From Hydrogenophilaceae bacterium (GTDB lineage: Bacteria > Pseudomonadota > Gammaproteobacteria > Burkholderiales > Thiobacillaceae), in the NCBI GenBank assembly GCA_013389025.1, contig JACAED010000032.1, forward strand, positions 1 to 43,055: 43,055 nucleotides of DNA, given 5' to 3'. The position numbers and the translations under genes are program-made. Shown here one piece after another: positions 35,975-43,055 of the stretch (its first letter is position 1; every line of letters starts with the position of its first letter). A model generated the notes under the pieces. It was not told where the DNA came from. It saw only the letters and a list, made by a program, of their open reading frames with translations, and ran no database searches.

Positions 35975-37331
35975 AATTTCTCTGTTTGTTATTGCGGCCA
36001 GTCTCGCTCTGCCTGCGGGGCTGGCTCACGCGCAAACGATCAATCTTGATCAGGCGATCCAGTTGAGCCTGACCGCAGATCCGCGCATCAGGGAAAGGGA
36101 ATATCTGGTCGAGGCAGCTCGCGGTCTCTTGAGTGAAGTCAAGGGAAACCATGGGTGGCGCATCAATGCAAACGCCTTTATCGGGCTGTCACCGGCGGTA
36201 GAAGGGGGGTTTTATCAGGGCGGCGCGACAACCTGCACGCCTCCATGCACCCCCCGTTCGGACAGTAACGACTGGAACGGCCTGTCCGACTGGACACATC
36301 TCGAATTCGCCCTGATCAAGCCCCTGTACACCTTTGGCAAGATCGACGAGTATGGCAAGGCGGCACAGGGGAACATCGAAATCAAGCGCGGCGAGGTACA
36401 ACAGACAAAGGCCGAAACGATTTTTGATACGAAACGCGCCTATTACGGTTATCTCACCTCCCGCGATATTCGCTTGTTTCTTGAGGATATGCAGGGACGG
36501 CTGTTACAAGCAATTAGCCGGGCTGAATCCGCATTGAAAGAAGAAAGCGGCGAGGTCACGCTGTCTGACCTGTATTCCCTGCAGACAGCAAAAGGCTTGA
36601 TCGGTAAATATGTGCATCAGGCCAAGGCAGTTGAAACCATCAGTCTTGACGGTCTCAAGGTTCTGACTGGTGTAGGACTGAAGGCACCCCTTTCCGTGGC
36701 GGACGTCAAGCTTGAGCCTGTTTCCTTCCCCAGTATCGAATTGCCTGATCTTCAGGCCAAGGCATTATCCGACCGGCCGGAAATGCAGCAACTCGAGGCG
36801 GGTTTGAAGTCACGGCGGGCACTGTTGGCCGCCAGAAAAGCCGAGATCATGCCGGATATCTATGCCGGCGTGGTGGGCACGTACAGCTATGCTTCCCAGC
36901 GTGACAAGCTGGAGAACCCGCATGTTTATGATCCCTTCAATGGCGGCGGACTGACGCCTGTCCTTGGCGTCAAGTGGGATGCCGTATTCGATGTTGCATC
37001 CGCCCGCGTCAGCCAGGCCCAGGCTGAACTTGAGGCGCTCAATCAAAAACGGCTGTTTGCCCTGGCAGGCATTCCATTCGAGGTCGGGGAGGCCTATGCC
37101 AATGCCCGGGCCAATTATGAAGCGCAGAAAGAGCTTGCCGAAGGCGCGGCCTCCGCACGACGGTGGGTGATTGCTTCCTTGGCTGATTTTTCTGCTGGCC
37201 TGGAGAAGGGCGACAGACTGGCCGAGGCCATCAAAAGCTATGTGCTGGCTCAAACCGAATATCTCCGCACGGTCAATGACTTCAATATGAATGTGGCTCA
37301 ACTTAGCAAGCTGACCGGGGAACAGAAATAG
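35961..37331 (+). CDS. TolC-family outer membrane protein inside the mla operon
   Basis: A 456-residue protein with a signal peptide (about residues 1-24, ending GLAHA) and the two repeated helical outer-membrane-efflux domains of the TolC/OEP family: INLDQAIQLSLTADPRIRER, a long coiled region with EVTLSDLYSLQTAKGLIGKY, and a second half beginning RPEMQQLEAGLKSRRALLAARKAEIMPD. ATG 35961 is chosen because AAGGAACATC precedes it; an ATG five codons earlier is also open. It sits between mlaD and mlaC, where betaproteobacteria often, to my knowledge, carry the MlaA (VacJ) lipoprotein; no MlaA is in this window. A role as the outer-membrane end of the lipid route is inferred, not shown. Confidence 0.85.
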   Translation: MRLPEISLFVIAASLALPAGLAHAQTINLDQAIQLSLTADPRIREREYLVEAARGLLSEVKGNHGWRINANAFIGLSPAVEGGFYQGGATTCTPPCTPRSDSNDWNGLSDWTHLEFALIKPLYTFGKIDEYGKAAQGNIEIKRGEVQQTKAETIFDTKRAYYGYLTSRDIRLFLEDMQGRLLQAISRAESALKEESGEVTLSDLYSLQTAKGLIGKYVHQAKAVETISLDGLKVLTGVGLKAPLSVADVKLEPVSFPSIELPDLQAKALSDRPEMQQLEAGLKSRRALLAARKAEIMPDIYAGVVGTYSYASQRDKLENPHVYDPFNGGGLTPVLGVKWDAVFDVASARVSQAQAELEALNQKRLFALAGIPFEVGEAYANARANYEAQKELAEGAASARRWVIASLADFSAGLEKGDRLAEAIKSYVLAQTEYLRTVNDFNMNVAQLSKLTGEQK

Positions 37332-37376
37332 ATATTTATGGTCATCTGTGTGTTGGGAAAGATTAAGGGAGATTCC

Positions 37377-38084
37377 ATGTTCCGATTTATTTTCAGCATG
37401 TTGCTGGGGTTGCTTGCCTTGGGTGCCCAGGCTCAGGACCTGACGCCAGATCAGCTTGCAAAGAACACGACCCAGGAGGTTCTTGACATCCTGAGGACGG
37501 ACAAGGACATACAAGCTGGCAATATCAAAAAGGCTTACCAGCTGGTCGAAGCCAGGGTATTGCCTCATTTTGACTTTAACCGCATGACTCAACTGGCGGT
37601 TGGCAAGTACTGGAACAGTGCGAGTCCTCAACAAAAACAATCACTGGTCAAGGAATTCCGTTCACTCCTTGTCAGGACATATGCCGCTTCGCTGACTGAA
37701 TTCAGCAACCAGACCGTTGATTTCAAGCCGCTCAACATGCGGCCAGACGATTCCCAGGTGACCGTCAAGACCGAAATCAGGCAGCCTGGCGGCAAGCCCA
37801 TTCCCATTGATTACGAGATGTACAAAACGGACTTTGGATGGAAGGTTTTTGATGTTGCCATTGATGGGGTAAGCCTGGTCATCAATTATCGTTCTTCATT
37901 TGCGAATACCATCCGTCAATCCGGCATTGATGGTTTGATTTCCACGCTGGAGGCAAAATCCCGCAACCAGGACAAGGCCACCACGCCCAAGGCGGCGCCA
38001 GGCAAGCCGGTGGCCAATGTAAAGCCTTCCACTTCTTTCAATGCGAATGCGCTGCCTGGTTCGATGCAAATCGCCGGCTTATGA
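37377..38084 (+). CDS. mlaC: Periplasmic phospholipid carrier, MlaC/Ttg2D family
   Basis: A 235-residue exported protein (signal peptide about 1-19, ending GAQAQ). The MlaC fold runs to about residue 195: VEARVLPHFDFNRMTQLAVG, YWNSASPQQKQSLVKEFRSL, LLVRTYAASLTEF, and GWKVFDVAIDGVSLVINYRS near its end. AAGGGAG sits 5 nt before ATG 37377. The last 40 residues are a Lys/Pro/Ala/Asn-rich tail (AAPGKPVANVKPSTSF) beyond the usual end of the family. The stop overlaps mlaB by 4 nt. Confidence 0.94.
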   Translation: MFRFIFSMLLGLLALGAQAQDLTPDQLAKNTTQEVLDILRTDKDIQAGNIKKAYQLVEARVLPHFDFNRMTQLAVGKYWNSASPQQKQSLVKEFRSLLVRTYAASLTEFSNQTVDFKPLNMRPDDSQVTVKTEIRQPGGKPIPIDYEMYKTDFGWKVFDVAIDGVSLVINYRSSFANTIRQSGIDGLISTLEAKSRNQDKATTPKAAPGKPVANVKPSTSFNANALPGSMQIAGL

Positions 38085-38356
38085 TTGAGCAACATGGAAA
38101 TATTTGCCGGCTGGCAGGTGATGTAACACTCGATACGGTTCCGGATATCCTCGATCGGCTTCGGCCCTTGATTCAATCCGGCGTGGATACGCTGGACTGC
38201 TCGGGCATCCAGAATGTCGATTCCTCCGCACTGGGCCTGATTTTCTCCTGCCGCCGCGAAGCGCGCCAGAAAAACAAGCAACTCAGTATCACTGGCCTGC
38301 CCCGGCGTTTGCTGAACCTTGCTTCCCTGTACGGCGTAGCAGACCAGATCGCATGA
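38081..38356 (+). CDS. mlaB: STAS-domain subunit MlaB
   Basis: A 91-residue cytosolic STAS domain (about 5-90) with the conserved LDCSGIQNVDSSALGLIFSC motif, whose Ser residues correspond to the regulatory site in anti-sigma antagonists. MlaB binds MlaF and is needed for transporter assembly and activity. It overlaps both neighbours by ATGA, so it is tightly coupled. Confidence 0.93.
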   Translation: MIEQHGNICRLAGDVTLDTVPDILDRLRPLIQSGVDTLDCSGIQNVDSSALGLIFSCRREARQKNKQLSITGLPRRLLNLASLYGVADQIA

Positions 38357-39243
38357 GCGCGGCCATTCGCGTTCAGGGTCTGGTGAAAGAGTATCGCCAG
38401 GTTCGCGCGCTGGATGGCATCGATCTGGAAATCAGGCAAGGCGAGTTCTTTGGCCTGCTTGGCCCCAACGGCGCAGGCAAAACTACCCTCATCAGCATTC
38501 TTGCCGGGCTGACTCGGGCCACACATGGCACGGCCGAAGTCATGGGTTTCGATGTGGTCCGTGACTACCGGGCATCGCGGCTGGCCTTGGGTGTCGTGCC
38601 GCAGGAGCTGGTTTACGACCCGTTCTTTACCGCAAGGGAGACCTTGCGCTTGCAGTCCGGCTATTTCGGTATCCACAGAAATGACGACTGGATTGACTAC
38701 ATCCTTCACCATCTTGGCCTGACTGAACATGCCGACAAGAACATGCGCGCGCTGTCCGGCGGCATGAAGCGGCGCGTGCTGGTGGCGCAGGCGCTGGTGC
38801 ACAAGCCGCCGGTTATCGTGCTGGACGAGCCGACGGCGGGCGTGGATGTCGATTTGCGGCAAACGCTGTGGACGTTCATTCAATCGCTTAACCGTGAAGG
38901 CCATACGGTTGTGCTTACGACGCATTATCTTGAGGAAGCGGAAACGCTTTGCGAGCGTATCGCCATGCTGAAGCAGGGCAGGCTGGTTGCACTGGACAGC
39001 ACACGCAATCTGCTGTCACGCCGTCATGAGCAGCAGGCGCGCCTGAAACTGAATCGCGTTCCGCCAGTTGAGATTGGCCTGAAGCCGGGTCCGGATGAAA
39101 CCTGGCTTTACGGATTTGAGACGTTTTCCCAGCTCGAATCGATGCTGGCATCCATCCGCATGGCCGGGCTTGAAATCAGGGAAATGCAGTTGATCGAGCC
39201 CGATCTGGAAGACGTGTTTACCGAGATTATCAGGGCCTCGTGA
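38353..39243 (+). CDS. ABC-2 type exporter ATPase (YadG-like)
   Basis: A 296-residue ABC ATPase: Walker A GPNGAGKTT (near 37), Q-loop region GVVPQELVYDPFFTARETL, signature ALSGGMKRRVLVAQAL, Walker B VIVLDEPTAGVD, and H-loop VLTTHYLEEAE. A C-terminal part of about 75 residues fits the ABC-2 subfamily. The partner permease follows with a 1-nt overlap (TGATG). YadG/YadH-type pairs are the closest match; the substrate is unknown. The ATGA overlap with mlaB ties it to the mla operon. Confidence 0.92.
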   Translation: MSAAIRVQGLVKEYRQVRALDGIDLEIRQGEFFGLLGPNGAGKTTLISILAGLTRATHGTAEVMGFDVVRDYRASRLALGVVPQELVYDPFFTARETLRLQSGYFGIHRNDDWIDYILHHLGLTEHADKNMRALSGGMKRRVLVAQALVHKPPVIVLDEPTAGVDVDLRQTLWTFIQSLNREGHTVVLTTHYLEEAETLCERIAMLKQGRLVALDSTRNLLSRRHEQQARLKLNRVPPVEIGLKPGPDETWLYGFETFSQLESMLASIRMAGLEIREMQLIEPDLEDVFTEIIRAS

Positions 39244-40007
39244 TGTTGCCGATCAGCGGATTTCCGACCCTGCTCTACAAGGAGTTGCTGCGCTTCTGGA
39301 AAGTGTCCTTTCAGACCGTGCTGGCGCCGGTGGTGACAGCCATGCTTTATCTCTTGATCTTCTCGCATGTGCTGGAAGAGCATGTCGAGGCCTACCCCGG
39401 TGTGAGCTATACCGCTTTCCTGGTGCCTGGGCTCATCATGATGTCCATGCTGCAGAATGCGTTTGCCAACAGTTCGTCGAGCCTCATTCAGTCCAAGATC
39501 ACCGGCAACATCATCTTTGTGCTGGTGGCGCCGCTTTCCTATCTGGAGTTTTTTGCCGCCTATATGCTGGCATCGGTCATCAGAGGCGTGGTGGTCGGTA
39601 TCGGCGTGGGGCTTGTGACGGTCTGGTTTGCCGATTTGCCGCTCGTGCATCCCGTGTGGCTGGTTTTCTTTACTGCATTGTCAACGGGCATCCTGGCGGC
39701 ATTGGGCATCATTGCCGGCATGTGGGCGGAGAAATTTGACCAGCTTGCTGCCTTTCAGAATTTTCTCATCATGCCACTGACTTTTCTGTCAGGGGTATTC
39801 TATTCCATCCATTCCCTGCCGGCGTTCTGGCAGGCTGCCTCGCACTGGAATCCCGTGTTTTACATGATTGACGGCTTTCGCTGGGGGTTCTTCGGCCTTT
39901 CGGACATTCCACCCGCCACCAGCCTGTTGGTCGTGACAGTCTGCTTTGTGGCAATATCCGGTTTTACGCTGTTATTGCTCAAACGCGGTTACAAACTCAG
40001 GCATTGA
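39243..40007 (+). CDS. ABC-2 type exporter permease (YadH-like)
   Basis: A 254-residue inner-membrane protein with six hydrophobic segments (near 23-43, 61-81, 96-130, 135-158, 168-186, 226-246). PLTFLSGVFYSIHSLPAFWQ and LPGLIMM-type VPGLIMMSMLQNAFANSSSS are ABC-2 family marks. The start is ATG 39243 in TGATG overlap with the ATPase gene; GTG one codon earlier is also possible. Confidence 0.92.
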   Translation: MLPISGFPTLLYKELLRFWKVSFQTVLAPVVTAMLYLLIFSHVLEEHVEAYPGVSYTAFLVPGLIMMSMLQNAFANSSSSLIQSKITGNIIFVLVAPLSYLEFFAAYMLASVIRGVVVGIGVGLVTVWFADLPLVHPVWLVFFTALSTGILAALGIIAGMWAEKFDQLAAFQNFLIMPLTFLSGVFYSIHSLPAFWQAASHWNPVFYMIDGFRWGFFGLSDIPPATSLLVVTVCFVAISGFTLLLLKRGYKLRH

Positions 40008-40009
40008 TC

Positions 40010-41528
<1,519 letters not shown>

Positions 41529-41530
41529 TC

Positions 41531-42175
41531 ATGATCACGATCGCACTCTCAAAAGGCCGCATCTTCGAGGAAACCCGGCCGCTGCTGGCCGCAGCGGGAA
41601 TCCATCCCGCCGAAGACCCCGAAGCCTCGCGCAAGCTCATCATACCGACCAACCGGGATGATGTGCGCCTGCTCATCGTCCGCGCAACGGACGTGCCCAC
41701 CTATGTCCAGCATGGCGGCGCCGACATGGGGATTGCCGGCAAGGATGTGCTGATTGAACACGGTGGTGCCGGGTTGTATCAGCCACTGGATCTGCGCATC
41801 GCGCGTTGCCGGATGATGGTGGCCGTGCGCGAAGACTTTGATTACACAGTAAGGGTCAAGGAAGGCGCCCGCATTCGCGTTGCCACCAAGTACGTCAACA
41901 CCGCGCGCGAGCACTTTGCTTCAAAAGGCGTACATGTCGACCTCATCAAACTCTACGGCTCGATGGAGCTGGCCCCATTGGTTGGCCTGGCCGATGCCAT
42001 CGTCGACCTGGTATCCACAGGCGGCACGCTCAAGGCCAACGGCCTGGTGGCGGTCGAGCACATCATGGATATTAGCTCGCGGCTGGTGGTGAATCAGGCG
42101 TCACTCAAGACCAAGCGCGATATGTTGCAGCCGGTGTTTGATGCTTTCTCAAAAGCCATACAGGACCAGAGTTGA
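41531..42175 (+). CDS. hisG: ATP phosphoribosyltransferase, short form
   Basis: A 214-residue HisG_S, the first step of histidine synthesis. It lacks the C-terminal regulatory domain, so by family knowledge it needs HisZ, which is not in this window. [20 protein letters not shown] and the PRPP-binding [20 protein letters not shown] are clear. It lies 2 nt after murA. Unlike common betaproteobacterial order, hisD does not follow; instead a membrane protein gene overlaps its stop (TTGA). Confidence 0.97.
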   Translation: MITIALSKGRIFEETRPLLAAAGIHPAEDPEASRKLIIPTNRDDVRLLIVRATDVPTYVQHGGADMGIAGKDVLIEHGGAGLYQPLDLRIARCRMMVAVREDFDYTVRVKEGARIRVATKYVNTAREHFASKGVHVDLIKLYGSMELAPLVGLADAIVDLVSTGGTLKANGLVAVEHIMDISSRLVVNQASLKTKRDMLQPVFDAFSKAIQDQS

Positions 42176-42873
42176 AGATCAGGGATATTTCGCCTCATTG
42201 GTTCTGGCTGCCGTTTTCCATGGTCGCAACCATCATCCTTGCCCGCTATGTCATGCCGAGCGATATGTATGAGTACTACATCAATGAAAGGGAGTATGGC
42301 GCGGTTGAATTGCTGACACCCGTGGTGCTGGCCCCAGGGATAATCTTCGGCATCCTTGCATTAAAGCAGTGGCGGTCATTGCCCAATTTTTCCAGCAGGT
42401 TATGGATTCTGATGGTGACCTTGGGTGCTCTCTACATGGCGGGTGAGGAAGTGAGTTGGGGACAATGGTTCTTTATGTGGGATACACCTGATACGTTCCT
42501 TGAAATTAATGATCAGCATGAGACCAATCTTCATAACACCAGCTCATGGATGGACCAGAAACCCCGCTTGCTTCTGGAATTATGGGCTTTGTTCGGTGCA
42601 GTCAGGGCCTGGTATCGTACTTTCAAAGGGATGCGCGAAGATGCTGGAAGTACGGCGTATTGGTTCTGGCCAACCCGGCCGCTTGCGTGGACAGGGTTTC
42701 TTTCGGCATTGGCCATGATGCCGGAACGAATGACAGATTGGTGGGATATTGCGCCACCTTTTCCGTTTGACATTGATGCACCTGAATCTCAGGAACTGGT
42801 GTTGGGAATCTTCCTTACCTTTTTTCTTGCATCGGCATGGGTTCGGCTCAAATCGTTAAGCCAGCATTCATGA
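42172..42873 (+). CDS. Polytopic membrane protein of unknown function
   Basis: A 233-residue inner-membrane protein with about five or six hydrophobic segments (near 9-25, 45-63, 76-92, 135-146, 172-184, 208-226). The start is TTG at 42172 overlapping the hisG stop. A notable polar block, [17 protein letters not shown] followed by [14 protein letters not shown] (about 90-125), is rich in Glu, His, Asn and Trp between helices 3 and 4 and looks like a conserved active or metal site. I have seen similar GEE-x-SWGQ membrane proteins in other bacteria but cannot name the family. Confidence 0.75.
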   Translation: MKIRDISPHWFWLPFSMVATIILARYVMPSDMYEYYINEREYGAVELLTPVVLAPGIIFGILALKQWRSLPNFSSRLWILMVTLGALYMAGEEVSWGQWFFMWDTPDTFLEINDQHETNLHNTSSWMDQKPRLLLELWALFGAVRAWYRTFKGMREDAGSTAYWFWPTRPLAWTGFLSALAMMPERMTDWWDIAPPFPFDIDAPESQELVLGIFLTFFLASAWVRLKSLSQHS

Positions 42874-43055
42874 CGTATCCCATACTGGAAATTATTCAGT
42901 TGATGGACCCTACAAAAAAGTCTTTCTCAATGATTGATTTTCCGTTCAAACCTAGAAACCATAGTTGGACGCGCCCATCCAACGGGTGACCGTCAGAAAA
43001 GGCGGAAAGCTCAATGTGCATAAGCTTTTCCAAGATGCTTCAAGCGGTCAACTGC
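42874..43055. other. Right-edge stretch without a recognised gene
   Basis: Two weak possibilities only. An ATG at 42870 overlaps the stop of the membrane protein (ATGA) and opens 39 codons to 42989 ([19 protein letters not shown]...). On the minus strand a frame entering from the right edge ends at a TGA (43013-43011) after 14 codons and could be the 3' end of a convergent gene. Neither has homology I can recognise, and no terminator was seen. Confidence 0.3.

Noticed and set aside
42870-42989. A 39-codon ORF coupled to the membrane protein gene at the right edge
   Set aside because: Only the ATGA overlap supports it; no recognisable sequence, so it is mentioned under the right-edge stretch and not called as a gene.

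Overview
The window reads as chromosomal housekeeping DNA of a betaproteobacterium, most likely from the Nitrosomonadales (Gallionellaceae, Sulfuricellaceae or Thiobacillaceae-like). That placement is an inference from the gene order leuC-leuD-leuB-asd-fimV-truA-trpF-trpB-trpA-accD-folC-dedD-cvpA-purF-metZ, from the mla-ABC exporter-ibaG-murA-hisG order, from the short (HisZ-dependent) HisG, and from the moderately GC-rich base composition. I saw no rRNA, tRNA, CRISPR array, integrase or transposase.

Layout. (1) 1-3.6 kb, minus strand: an acetolactate-synthase-like thiamine diphosphate enzyme followed 3 nt later by a large GT-A glycosyltransferase, then the first codons of another gene leaving the left edge. 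(2) 3.7-8.7 kb: aroC, a convergent P2A-type Ca2+ ATPase, and a divergent MFS permease. (3) 8.8-25.2 kb: a long co-directional block joining leucine, aspartate-family and tryptophan synthesis with fimV, an ECF-T-like membrane protein, truA, accD, folC, dedD, cvpA and purF. (4) 25.2-27.2 kb: metZ behind a SAM-II (SAM-alpha) riboswitch and an intrinsic terminator. (5) 27.2-30.6 kb, minus strand: lpxH, a cyclophilin, an L,D-transpeptidase and a TPR protein; the last two share an NTF2-like C-terminal domain. (6) 30.7-33.7 kb: cysS, a methionine-rich repeat protein convergent to it, and a short DUF72-like gene in an AT-rich pocket. (7) 33.8-42.9 kb: an Mla lipid-transport operon (mlaF, E, D, a TolC-family outer membrane protein, mlaC, mlaB) running into an ABC-2 exporter, ibaG, murA, hisG and an unknown membrane protein.

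How it fits together: the block is mostly amino-acid synthesis and envelope building (MurA, LpxH, Mla, L,D-transpeptidase, FimV). Intergenic gaps in the biosynthetic block are filled by two families of dispersed palindromic repeats: an 'ACAGAGACACAGAG' family after leuB, after trpF and (half copy) after accD, and a 'GGAGGTAAGGGAG' family after leuD and after accD. One copy directly forms the leader of trpB.

The items most worth a second look are the secreted Met/Trp-rich protein (32154-33041), built from about thirteen 12-13-residue '[DN]P' repeats with roughly one residue in five methionine and no Cys or His; the SAM-II riboswitch before metZ; the TolC-family gene inside the mla operon in a window with no MlaA; the doubly coupled 37-codon ORF between mlaF and mlaE; and the uncharacterised ThDP enzyme-glycosyltransferase pair.
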